A stretch of 16,329 nucleotides of DNA from Rhodospirillaceae bacterium (GTDB lineage Bacteria; Pseudomonadota; Alphaproteobacteria; Dongiales; Dongiaceae), in NCBI GenBank assembly GCA_016794075.1, contig JAEUKU010000016.1:1-16329 (forward strand). Direction: 5' to 3'. Made by a program: the position numbers and the translations under genes. Below, piece after piece: positions 1 through 6,375 of this stretch (positions are counted from its first letter, which is position 1; the number at the start of each line of letters is the position of its first letter). The notes under the pieces are model-generated. The model made no database searches. It was given only the letters and a program-made list of their open reading frames with translations, and was not told the origin of the DNA.

Positions 1-34
1 GCACGCGTCGCAACGAGGGGAACGGGATTCGCGC

Positions 35-973
35 ATGCCCGCCAAGCAGATCAGCCCTGAACTGAAAGCCATGATCGAGGCGATCTTTCCGCCCGACGGG
101 CCGGATTGGCGGACGCTTGGGCCGGCCGGATTCCGCCAGGCGCTGCGCGAGACGCAGGAGCCCGACCCGCCCTATCCACTGGCTCGCGTGGAGGAGGTGA
201 CGGTCGCGGGCGCGGCGGGGCCGATGCAGGCGCGGCTCTACGCCGACAGCAATGCAAAGAACCTGCCCTGCATCCTCTATATCCATGGCGGCGGCTGGGT
301 GATCTGCGATCTCGACAGCCACGATCTGCTGGCGCGCGGCCTCGCCAAGCACTCCGGCTGCGCGGTGCTCTCGATCGACTACCGCCTGGCGCCGGAGCAT
401 CACTTTCCCGCCGGGCTGCTGGATTGCCGCGCCGCCTTGCTGTGGCTGCGCGATCGCGGCGCGACGCTCGGCCTCGACGGCAGCCGCATCGCGGTGGCGG
501 GCGACAGCGCCGGCGGTAACCTCGCCGGGGCACTCTGCCTGCTGATGCGCGACGAGGCGCCGAAGCTGATCCGCCACCAAACGCTGATCTATCCGGTCAC
601 CGATTGCGATTTCGAGCGGCCGTCCTATCGCGACTTCGCTGACGATTACGGATTGACGCGCGACGAGATGATCTGGTTCTGGAAGCATTATTGCGCCAAG
701 CCGGAGGATGCCACGAACCCGCTGGTCGCGCTCCTGCGGGCACCCGATCTCCGCCACCTGCCGCCGGCCACGGTGACCAGCGCCGAGTTCGACGTGCTGC
801 GCGACGAGGCCGAGGCCTATGCGGAGAAGCTGCGCGCGGCCGGCAACCACGTGACGCTGCACCGCGTCGACGGCACCTGCCACGGCTATGCGCATCTCCT
901 CACCACGGTGCCGCAGGCCGACGAGACCGCCGCGCTGCTGGGCGGCATCCTGCGCAAGGCGCTGCAGGCATGA
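35..973 (+). CDS. Alpha/beta hydrolase, HSL-type esterase/lipase
   Basis: A 312-residue soluble hydrolase of the hormone-sensitive-lipase (HSL) group, probably an esterase on short acyl esters; the real substrate cannot be read from sequence. The oxyanion-hole motif HGGGW is at residues 84-88, and the nucleophile elbow GDSAGGN at 156-162 gives Ser158. The acid is probably Asp253 in EFDVLRDE, and the catalytic His is probably His283 in TCHGY. Length and motif spacing are normal for the family. There is no signal peptide, so it should be cytoplasmic. The ATG at 35 has a GGGA seven bases upstream. Its stop overlaps the next gene's start as ATGA, so the two are probably co-transcribed and translationally coupled. 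The family is secure; the substrate is unknown. Confidence 0.93.
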   Translation: MPAKQISPELKAMIEAIFPPDGPDWRTLGPAGFRQALRETQEPDPPYPLARVEEVTVAGAAGPMQARLYADSNAKNLPCILYIHGGGWVICDLDSHDLLARGLAKHSGCAVLSIDYRLAPEHHFPAGLLDCRAALLWLRDRGATLGLDGSRIAVAGDSAGGNLAGALCLLMRDEAPKLIRHQTLIYPVTDCDFERPSYRDFADDYGLTRDEMIWFWKHYCAKPEDATNPLVALLRAPDLRHLPPATVTSAEFDVLRDEAEAYAEKLRAAGNHVTLHRVDGTCHGYAHLLTTVPQADETAALLGGILRKALQA

Positions 974-1566
974 GCGCAACACTGCCCGCGACCGACCGCG
1001 TCGTCATCGACAAGGTCGAGACCCTCAGCGACGATTGGTACGTCCTGCGCAAATACCACATCCGCTACCGCCGCAAGGACGGCAGCGAGCAGCGCCTGAC
1101 GCGCGAGGCCTATGACCGTGGGAACGGTGCCGTCATCCTGCTCTACAACCGCGCCCGCAAGAGCGTGATCCTGACCCGGCAATTCCGCCTGCCGGCCTTG
1201 GCGAGCGGGCACCCAGACGGCATGTTGCTGGAGGCGCCGGCCGGCTTGCTCGACGCGGACGATCCGGAATCGGCGATCCGCCGCGAGGCGGAGGAGGAGA
1301 CCGGCTTCCGTGTCGCCAAGGTGGAGAAGCTGTTCGCCGCCTATATGTCGCCCGGCTCGGTCACCGAGCAGCTGCATTTCTTCGCCGCCGCATATGAAGA
1401 TGCGGACAAGGTGAGTGCGGGCGGCGGCCATGCGGGCGAGGGCGAGGACATCGAGGTGCTCGAAGTGCCCTTTGCCGAGGCGCTGAAGATGGTCGAGGAC
1501 GGCCGGTTGATCGACGCCAAGACCATCCTGCTGCTTTCCTATGCCAGGCTGAAGGGGATCATCTAG
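970..1566 (+). CDS. nudK: NudK-like Nudix hydrolase (GDP-mannose pyrophosphatase family)
   Basis: A 198-residue Nudix protein resembling Escherichia coli NudK, which hydrolyses GDP-mannose and related nucleotide sugars. The Nudix box starts in PAGLLD (about residues 90-95) and ends in RREAEEETGF (104-113), with the metal-binding glutamates in the REAEEE stretch. As I recall for NudK, the box is about one residue shorter than the textbook spacing. Other NudK-like blocks are ILTRQFRLP (67-75), YMSPGSVTEQLHFF (125-138), an AGGG loop (150-153) and EDIEVLEVPF (159-168). The ATG at 970 overlaps the preceding stop as ATGA, which fixes this start over a longer in-frame extension. Its 3' end overlaps the convergent TetR-like gene by 8 bp. 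NudK is favoured over an ADP-ribose pyrophosphatase by those blocks, but substrate preference is inferred. Confidence 0.88.
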   Translation: MSATLPATDRVVIDKVETLSDDWYVLRKYHIRYRRKDGSEQRLTREAYDRGNGAVILLYNRARKSVILTRQFRLPALASGHPDGMLLEAPAGLLDADDPESAIRREAEEETGFRVAKVEKLFAAYMSPGSVTEQLHFFAAAYEDADKVSAGGGHAGEGEDIEVLEVPFAEALKMVEDGRLIDAKTILLLSYARLKGII

Positions 1567-2296
1567 CGGCTTTGCGCGGCACGACCGCGCCGCGCCAGAG
1601 CATCCGGCCGCCGCGGCGCAGCAGGGCGCCGACCGGCTCCGATTTGTCCAGGGGATGCCGTTTGCTCAGGCACTGGTTCAGCCACACGCCCTCGGTCAGC
1701 CCGGCGATGGCGCAGGCCAGGTCGCTGACGCTGTCGCCCTCGCGCATCGCCAGCCCGAAATGGTCGAGCGCCGCGCGGATGACGTGCTCCAGCCGGTCCA
1801 CCGTCTTGAGGTATTCGGCCATGCTGGGCTTGGCGATCTGCTCACTCCAGATTCCATAGGGGACGGCGCTGAGCCACAGGGCCCAGACGAACCCGTCATT
1901 GACCGCCGGCTTGCTGCCGTGGGCCGGGCCGCGCGCCGATTCCGCGGCCAGCAGCGCGTCGAGCCAGCTTTCCGCATTGTCGAAATCCTTCGGCGCCGGA
2001 AACTTCAACCTCTCGAAGCGGTCGCTGGCATCGAGCGCCGCGGCCATCGCCGCGGCCTGGAACGCCGTCTGGCTGCCGAACAAATTGGTGATGGCGCCGC
2101 GGGTCTTGCCGTCCTGGGCCGCCACGGTGCCGGCATCCAGCCGGGCGAAGGGGCCGACCGCGATGGCCTGGTCCTTCAGCAATTGCGAATCCTCCTGGAT
2201 CTGCTCCAGGACCGCGAGGCCGCCGATGCGGGCATAGCGCCGGCGCGCCTCGTCCTTGGGCAGGTTCGACCGCCCGCGCTTCTGTCGTTCCGGAAT
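1559..2296 (-). CDS. TetR-like transcriptional regulator, probable ATT start
   Basis: A probable TetR-family repressor of 245 residues if read from ATT at 2296. The DNA-binding part looks like a divergent TetR helix-turn-helix at about residues 53-75, running from ARLDAGTVAAQ to TRGAITNLFGS, where family members have a 'VSRGTLYHHFGS'-like segment. The rest is a helical, variable ligand/dimer domain. In this frame a TAA lies at 2314-2312, and between it and TTG at 2182 there is no ATG, GTG or TTG. Starting at 2182 would leave too few residues before the recognition helix. ATT at 2296 has GGGAGGG upstream (2307-2301), with GGAGG five bases away; CTG at 2263 is the other option. Palindromes in the divergent promoter region suggest it represses itself and the membrane gene at 2409. 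The family call is moderately sure; the start is inferred. Confidence 0.72.
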   Translation of the reverse strand: MPERQKRGRSNLPKDEARRRYARIGGLAVLEQIQEDSQLLKDQAIAVGPFARLDAGTVAAQDGKTRGAITNLFGSQTAFQAAAMAAALDASDRFERLKFPAPKDFDNAESWLDALLAAESARGPAHGSKPAVNDGFVWALWLSAVPYGIWSEQIAKPSMAEYLKTVDRLEHVIRAALDHFGLAMREGDSVSDLACAIAGLTEGVWLNQCLSKRHPLDKSEPVGALLRRGGRMLWRGAVVPRKAAR

Positions 2297-2311
2297 GACG
2301 CCCTCCCGCCG

Positions 2312-2332
2312 TTACGTACACGCGGTACGCAA
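2312..2332. promoter_or_regulatory. Imperfect palindrome, probable second operator before the TetR-like gene
   Basis: TTACGTAC (2312-2319) and GTACGCAA (2325-2332) form an inverted repeat with 7 of 8 positions paired around a 5-bp centre. The half-site shares TACGTAC/GTACG with the perfect palindrome at 2370-2392 but with wider spacing. It lies just upstream of the Shine-Dalgarno of the TetR-like gene and downstream of a possible leftward -10 (TAGATT, 2336-2331), so it is placed for autorepression. This is inferred from position and similarity. Confidence 0.5.
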
Positions 2333-2337
2333 TCTAC

Positions 2338-2366
2338 TTGACTCGGCTCCGGGGCGCATCTAGTTT
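2338..2366 (+). promoter_or_regulatory. Sigma-70-type promoter for the 2409 membrane gene
   Basis: TTGACT (2338-2343) is followed by a 17-bp spacer and TAGTTT (2361-2366). The -35 is one base from consensus and the spacing is ideal. Transcription would start near 2373, inside the palindrome at 2370-2392, so a bound repressor would block initiation. The gene starts at 2409. Confidence 0.65.
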
Positions 2367-2369
2367 GCT

Positions 2370-2392
2370 TACATACGTACGGTACGTATGTA
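2370..2392. promoter_or_regulatory. Perfect 23-bp palindrome, probable TetR operator
   Basis: The arm TACATACGTAC (2370-2380) is repeated exactly in inverse orientation at 2382-2392 around a single G at 2381. It begins three bases after the -10 of the rightward promoter. An odd-length perfect palindrome over a start site beside a divergent TetR-like gene is a standard operator arrangement. The binding protein is inferred. Confidence 0.75.
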
Positions 2393-2408
2393 GAAGCCGG
2401 AGGTGGCG

Positions 2409-2969
2409 ATGTCCGGGGTCGAATTGCACAGCTTTTCGCGGACAAAGCCCGGGATGACGCGGGCGCGCCGCTGGATCGTCACCTTGGTGGCCTCGGTGGT
2501 CACCGCCTACGGGCTGGACGTCGTGGCCACCTGCACAGGCCTGCTGCTGGCGGGGTCCGGATGGCTGACGGGGGTGGGCTACACCACGGCCCTGTTGCTC
2601 TTGGCGCTCACCTATGTGGCGTGGGGCCTCGGCGCATGGTCGATCCTGAGGGCCAATTGGGAGCTGCTGCAGCGCACCGGCACCAGCACCAATTTGTTCT
2701 CCAAGGCTGGGCACGATCTGGCGGCTCGGCTCGGCTGGAGCTTGCGCCTGCGCCGCGCGGCGACGCATACCGGCTACATCCTCACCGACCTGGCGAAAGA
2801 GGCGCCGTATTACATCGGCGCGGCGGGCGCGGCGATCTTCAGCGAGTCGATCGCAGCGGTCGATGCCGTCATCTTCCTGGTCGGCGCCAATGTGGGGGCG
2901 GCGAGCTACGGGTTCCTGCAATCCTACGGCATGCGCCGCTTCGTCCGGAGGATCTCGCGAGGCGAATAG
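2409..2969 (+). CDS. Unrecognised small integral membrane protein (about 4 TM)
   Basis: A 186-residue protein that I do not recognise. Hydrophobic stretches at about residues 22-49, 55-80, 134-150 and 152-174 suggest four membrane passes. A hydrophilic, partly basic segment (about 81-133) lies between the two pairs, and the C-terminus is basic (MRRFVRRISRGE). The lysine- and arginine-rich N-terminus (residues 1-21) suggests an N-in topology. No catalytic or transport motif is visible. ATG at 2409 is chosen over GTG at 2403 because GGAGG (2399-2403) lies five bases before it. A good promoter and a perfect palindrome upstream, with a divergent TetR-like gene, suggest ligand-inducible expression. 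It ends three bases from the convergent emrB stop. Gene reality is sure; function is unknown. Confidence 0.85.
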   Translation: MSGVELHSFSRTKPGMTRARRWIVTLVASVVTAYGLDVVATCTGLLLAGSGWLTGVGYTTALLLLALTYVAWGLGAWSILRANWELLQRTGTSTNLFSKAGHDLAARLGWSLRLRRAATHTGYILTDLAKEAPYYIGAAGAAIFSESIAAVDAVIFLVGANVGAASYGFLQSYGMRRFVRRISRGE

Positions 2970-2972
2970 GCG

Positions 2973-4526
2973 CTACTCGACCGCCGCGTCCAGCGCCTCC
3001 TTGGTGACGGGGCGGTGGTTCCGGCGCAGCAGCAGGATCAGCGGCAGGGCGGCCAGCGTCACCCACATCAGCACGCGAAAATCGTCGAGATAGGCGATCA
3101 TCTGCGCCTGGGCCGTGAGTTCGGCATTGAGCGCGGCCAGGCCGTGGACGCTGTCCAGCGACCATTGCGCCGGATAGCCGGGCGCGCGCAGCGACGGCAT
3201 GAACGGCGTCACCTGTTCGGCCAGTTGCGCGTGATTGACCTGCGTGCCGCGGGTGAGGAGCGCGGTGACGATGGAGATGCCGACCGAGGAGCCGATGTTG
3301 CGCATCAGGCTGAACAGGCCCGCCGCCTCGGTGCGCAGATCCGCCTCCAGCGTCGAGAAGGTGATCGAGCTCAGGGGCACGAAGATGAGGCCGAGGCCGA
3401 CGCCCTGGGTAATGCCGGTGCGCACGATGTCCCACGACCCGGTATTGGCGTTGAAGCCTGTCATCTCCCACAGCGAGAAGGCGGCGAGGCCGAGGCCGGC
3501 CACCAGCAGCAGGCGCGGATCGACCCTGCCCATGATGCGCCCGACCAGGAACATCGAGACCATGGTGCCAACGCCGCGCGGCGCCAGCAGGTAGCCGGTG
3601 GTCAGCACCGGGTAACCCATGAGGTGCTGCAGCATCGGCGGCAGCAGCGCCATGGTGGCGAGCAGGATGATGCCGACGGCGAACATGAAGCTGGTGCCGA
3701 CGACGAAGTTGCGGTCCCGGAACAAGCGCGGCTCCAGGAACGGCTGCTCGTGGGTGAACATGTGGACGACGAAGAGGTAGAAGGCGAGGGCCGCGATCAC
3801 CGCATAGGTGACGATCTCCAGCGAGCCGAACCAGTCCACCTGCTCGCCGCGGTCCAGCATCATCTGCAGGGCGCCGATGGCGAAGCCGAGGAACAGGAAG
3901 CCCATGGCGTCGAAGCGCAGATGCGCCTGGCGCGTCGATTCCTTGACGAACAGGAAGGCGCCGCCGAAAGCCAGCAGGCCGAAGGGCAGGTTGATGAAGA
4001 ACACCCAGCGCCAGTCGAAATTGTCGGTGAGATAGCCGCCGAGCGTCGGGCCCAGGATCGGGCCGACCATGACACCAACACCCCACATCGCCATCGCCGA
4101 GCCGTGCTTTTCCTTCGGATAGGAATCGAGCAGCACCGCCTGGGACAGCGGCACCAGCGAGGCGCCGAAAACACCCTGCAGGAGCCGATAGACCACCATC
4201 TGCTCCAGCGACATGGCGAGGCCGCACAGCATCGAGGTGACGACGAAGCCGCCGATCGAGATCAGCAGCAGGCGCCGGCGGCCGATCTTGGCGGCGACGA
4301 AGCCGGTCGCCGGCATGGTGATGGCCGCGGCGACGATATAGGAGGTCAGCACCCAGGAGATCTGGTCCTGCGTCGCCGACAGGCTGCCCTGCATATGCGG
4401 CAGCGCGACGTTCGCGATGGTGGTGTCCAGCGCCTGCATGATCGTCGCCAGCATGACCGAGATGGCGACGAGGCCGGGATGCACGTCGCGCGCGGGGGCG
4501 GTGGGGGAGGTGAGTGAAGTGGACAT
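2973..4526 (-). CDS. emrB: EmrB/QacA-type drug:H+ antiporter (MFS, DHA2)
   Basis: A 517-residue inner-membrane exporter of the 14-TM DHA2 branch of the major facilitator superfamily, very like Escherichia coli EmrB. Visible motifs are LDTTIANVALP (33-43, motif D1), GFVAAKIGRRR (75-85, motif A) and GPILGPTLGG (155-164, antiporter motif C), followed by the conserved DWRWVFFINLPFG. Length is normal. It should work with the membrane-fusion protein encoded upstream (4697-5812), and probably with an outer-membrane TolC-like channel, which is not in this window. ATG at 4526 is preferred. A TTG at 4544 lies only three to four bases after a GGAGGGG that belongs to a repeat, so it is less likely. The gene is separated from emrA by 170 bp of repeat-bearing sequence. 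The family is secure; the drug spectrum is unknown. Confidence 0.94.
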   Translation of the reverse strand: MSTSLTSPTAPARDVHPGLVAISVMLATIMQALDTTIANVALPHMQGSLSATQDQISWVLTSYIVAAAITMPATGFVAAKIGRRRLLLISIGGFVVTSMLCGLAMSLEQMVVYRLLQGVFGASLVPLSQAVLLDSYPKEKHGSAMAMWGVGVMVGPILGPTLGGYLTDNFDWRWVFFINLPFGLLAFGGAFLFVKESTRQAHLRFDAMGFLFLGFAIGALQMMLDRGEQVDWFGSLEIVTYAVIAALAFYLFVVHMFTHEQPFLEPRLFRDRNFVVGTSFMFAVGIILLATMALLPPMLQHLMGYPVLTTGYLLAPRGVGTMVSMFLVGRIMGRVDPRLLLVAGLGLAAFSLWEMTGFNANTGSWDIVRTGITQGVGLGLIFVPLSSITFSTLEADLRTEAAGLFSLMRNIGSSVGISIVTALLTRGTQVNHAQLAEQVTPFMPSLRAPGYPAQWSLDSVHGLAALNAELTAQAQMIAYLDDFRVLMWVTLAALPLILLLRRNHRPVTKEALDAAVE

Positions 4527-4545
4527 GACTAGAACTCTGACCAAT

Positions 4546-4660
4546 CCCCTCCACCGGAACGGGGGAGGGTTAGGGAGGGGGCCTGCTCGGTCGAAGTCGC
4601 TGGCACCGTGTCCGCGGCCAACCCCCGCCCCAACCCTCCCCCAAGCTTGGGGGAGGGGGC
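4546..4660. repeat. Two inverted copies of a G-rich repeat between emrA and emrB
   Basis: Copy 1 (4546-4581) has CCCTCC, a short centre, GGGGGAGGG, then TTAGGGAGGGGG. Copy 2 (about 4620-4660) is the same unit inverted; its core is the perfect 24-bp palindrome at 4634-4657, CCCTCCCCC, AAGCTT, GGGGGAGGG. Segments 4561-4581 and 4622-4642 are complementary at 19 of 21 positions and could form a long hairpin around a 40-base loop. Each unit contains four runs of three or more G with loops of one to three bases. It resembles dispersed intergenic repeats of GC-rich alphaproteobacteria, a resemblance from memory only. It fills most of the 170-bp gap between the two genes. Confidence 0.8.
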
Positions 4661-4696
4661 TCTCGAAAGCTCAGCGATGCGGTCCCCCATCTGCGC

Positions 4697-5812
4697 CTAC
4701 TCCGGCGCCTGGTCCCCGGCCAGCGCGTGGCTCAGCACGTTGAACATCTCGCGGCGGTGGCCGGTGTCGATCTCGACGACCGCGCTCATGCCGGCGCGGA
4801 GCACGGTGTCCTGCGGCATGTCGGTCACGTGCAGGCGCACCGGGATGCGCTGCACCACCTTCACCCAGTTGCCGCTGGCGTTCTGCGCCGGCAGCACGCT
4901 GAACTCGGCGCCGGTCGCCATGCCGATGCTGTCGACCACGGCTTCGAAGCGGCGGCCGGGATAGGAATCGATGGTGATCTCCGCCGTCTGGCCAGGCTTG
5001 ACATAGGTGAGATCGGTTTCCTTGAGGTTGGCCTCGATCCAGGCGTCGTTGTCGCTGACGATGCTGAACACCGGTGCGCCGGCATTGATGTAGTCGCCCG
5101 GGCGCAGGCTGTCGACCTGCGCGACGATGCCGGAGGTCGGCGCGACCACGGTGCCGCGGCGGAGATCGAGCTCGGCCTGATCCAGCGCCGCCTGGGCCGC
5201 GCGGTATTTCGGATGCTGCTGCGGATCGATCTCAGGATCGCCGCCGAGTTCGGAGACGATGCGCGACATGTCCTGGCGGATGCCGGCGGCCTGGCGCGAG
5301 GCGACGTCGTAGTTGTTGCGCGCCTCGTCATAGTCGGATTGCGAGATGATCTTGTCGGCGACCAGCTTCTCGCGCCGCTTCAATTCGCGCTGGTTGAGGC
5401 CGGCAGTGGATTCCGCCGCCTTCAGGTCTTCCTGGCGCTGGCCGTAGGCGGCCTTCAGCCCGATGATCTCGTTCTTGGTGGATTCCAGTTCGGCGCGCGC
5501 GCGGTCGACGGCGATCTGCAGCGGCTCAGGATCGAGCTGGAACAGCACGTCCCCTTGCGCCACGCGCTGGTTCTCCTGCGCATGCAGCGCCACGACGCGG
5601 CCGGAAATGTCGGCGCTGACCGTCACCATGTGGGTGTGGACATAGGCGTTGTCGGTGCCGGCATAGCGGCCGCCATTCAGATAGACGCCGCCAGCCACCA
5701 CGACCACCGCCAATGGGCCGGCGATCATCAGCACGCGGCGCAGCAGGCGGCGGCGTTTCGCGCGCGGCGCCTGCACGTCGACGCGGCTGGAAATCTCGGT
5801 ATCGTCAGGCAT
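4697..5812 (-). CDS. emrA: EmrA-like membrane-fusion (HlyD family) efflux adaptor
   Basis: A 371-residue periplasmic adaptor anchored by one N-terminal membrane helix (about 24-46), preceded by a basic cytoplasmic tail. The order is typical: a first lipoyl half-motif around AYVHTHMVTVSADISGRV (57-73), a long alpha-helical hairpin with coiled-coil character (about 98-215), a second lipoyl half around VVAPTSGIVAQ (222-232), then a beta-barrel part with DAWIEANLKETDL (256-268) and PGQTAEITIDSYPG (273-286). It should bridge EmrB to an outer-membrane channel. Its ATG overlaps the end of the upstream marR-type gene by 8 bases (ATGCCTGA), indicating one operon and coupled translation. No outer-membrane partner is encoded here. 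Confident call. Confidence 0.94.
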   Translation of the reverse strand: MPDDTEISSRVDVQAPRAKRRRLLRRVLMIAGPLAVVVVAGGVYLNGGRYAGTDNAYVHTHMVTVSADISGRVVALHAQENQRVAQGDVLFQLDPEPLQIAVDRARAELESTKNEIIGLKAAYGQRQEDLKAAESTAGLNQRELKRREKLVADKIISQSDYDEARNNYDVASRQAAGIRQDMSRIVSELGGDPEIDPQQHPKYRAAQAALDQAELDLRRGTVVAPTSGIVAQVDSLRPGDYINAGAPVFSIVSDNDAWIEANLKETDLTYVKPGQTAEITIDSYPGRRFEAVVDSIGMATGAEFSVLPAQNASGNWVKVVQRIPVRLHVTDMPQDTVLRAGMSAVVEIDTGHRREMFNVLSHALAGDQAPE

Positions 5813-6299
5813 GGTGGCTGTTCTTCTTGGGGGTCGACGGAGCCTCCGCTTCGGCGGGCTCGCGGGTCGACAGGTTGTCGCGGATACGCTTCAGGAAATA
5901 AGCGAGCTGGAACCGCTCGGCCTCGCTCAATCCGGCCAGCGCGGCTTCCCGCGTGGCCTCGCCCAGCTTCACCATCTGCTCCAGGACGGGAGAGGCGCCG
6001 TCGCCGAGGAACAGCAGATGGCAGCGGCGATCATCCGGATCGGCGCGGCGCTGGACCAGGCCGGCCGCCTCCAGGCGGTCGATCTGGCGCGCCAGCGTGA
6101 TCGGCTCGACGTCGAGCAGATCGGCCAGGGTCGCCTGGTTGCAGCCCTGGTTGCGGGCGAGGATGAACAGCGTCTGCCACTGCGCCCGGGTCAGGCCGAG
6201 CGTGCGGGCGCGGCGCTCGAAGTCGCGCTTCATCAGGCGGGCAGAATCGTGCAGGAGAAAGCCGACGCTGTCCTTCGGGGTTTCCTTGGGAGTGCTCAT
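5805..6299 (-). CDS. MarR-family transcriptional regulator of the efflux operon
   Basis: A 164-residue MarR-type winged-helix protein. Helical dimerisation segments are at about residues 10-35 and 105-145. The DNA-binding part runs from CNQATLADLLDVEPITLARQIDRLEAAG (53-80), containing the recognition helix, to the wing with DPDDRRCHL (88-95). MarR proteins beside emrAB usually repress their own operon and are released by phenolic or lipophilic drugs. Here that is inferred from gene order and from a 12-bp palindrome between the promoter elements. ATG at 6299 leaves a normal-length N-terminus but has no Shine-Dalgarno, and the predicted transcript would begin only a few bases upstream. It overlaps emrA by 8 bases. 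Confidence 0.92.
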   Translation of the reverse strand: MSTPKETPKDSVGFLLHDSARLMKRDFERRARTLGLTRAQWQTLFILARNQGCNQATLADLLDVEPITLARQIDRLEAAGLVQRRADPDDRRCHLLFLGDGASPVLEQMVKLGEATREAALAGLSEAERFQLAYFLKRIRDNLSTREPAEAEAPSTPKKNSHHA

Positions 6300-6309
6300 G
6301 ATAGGCAGA

Positions 6310-6338
6310 CATATAATAAGCTAGCTTACTAAATGCAA
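6310..6338 (-). promoter_or_regulatory. Promoter of the marR-emrA-emrB operon
   Basis: On the minus strand, TTGCAT (6338-6333) is followed by a 17-bp spacer and TATATG (6315-6310). The start codon lies at 6299, so the expected transcript has almost no leader. The spacer contains the palindrome at 6317-6328. Confidence 0.55.
6317..6328. promoter_or_regulatory. Perfect 12-bp palindrome TAAGCTAGCTTA, probable MarR operator
   Basis: The palindrome lies entirely between the -35 and -10 of the marR operon promoter, where a bound dimer would exclude RNA polymerase. It is AT-rich in GC-rich surroundings, as MarR sites often are. The binding protein is inferred from adjacency. Confidence 0.6.
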
Positions 6339-6347
6339 GCGCTGACA

Positions 6348-6366
6348 AGGATAGGCTGATTATCCT
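6348..6366. promoter_or_regulatory. Inverted repeat AGGATA-N7-TATCCT of unclear role
   Basis: Six-base arms (6348-6353 and 6361-6366) flank seven bases. It sits between the Nramp stop (6376) and the marR-operon promoter. No T-run follows on the minus strand, so a terminator is unlikely; a second regulator site is possible but unsupported. Confidence 0.3.
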
Positions 6367-6375
6367 ATGTCCCAT

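Noticed and set aside
691..969. N-terminal extension of the NudK-like gene in the same frame
   Set aside because: The extension is an Arg/Ala/Gly-rich shadow of the hydrolase gene; the ATGA overlap marks the true start at 970.
3015..4517. Long plus-strand reading frame of 500 codons antisense to emrB
   Set aside because: The product is rich in Gln, His, Glu and Arg with no domain, as expected opposite a hydrophobic gene at high GC.
2869..4554. Long minus-strand reading frame of 561 codons overlapping emrB
   Set aside because: It is a shadow frame of emrB in GC-rich DNA, with a low-complexity Arg/Ala/His-rich product and no motif.
4634..4657. The perfect 24-bp palindrome as a protein operator
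   Set aside because: It is part of a repeated unit with a second degenerate inverted copy nearby, inside an operon and away from any promoter.
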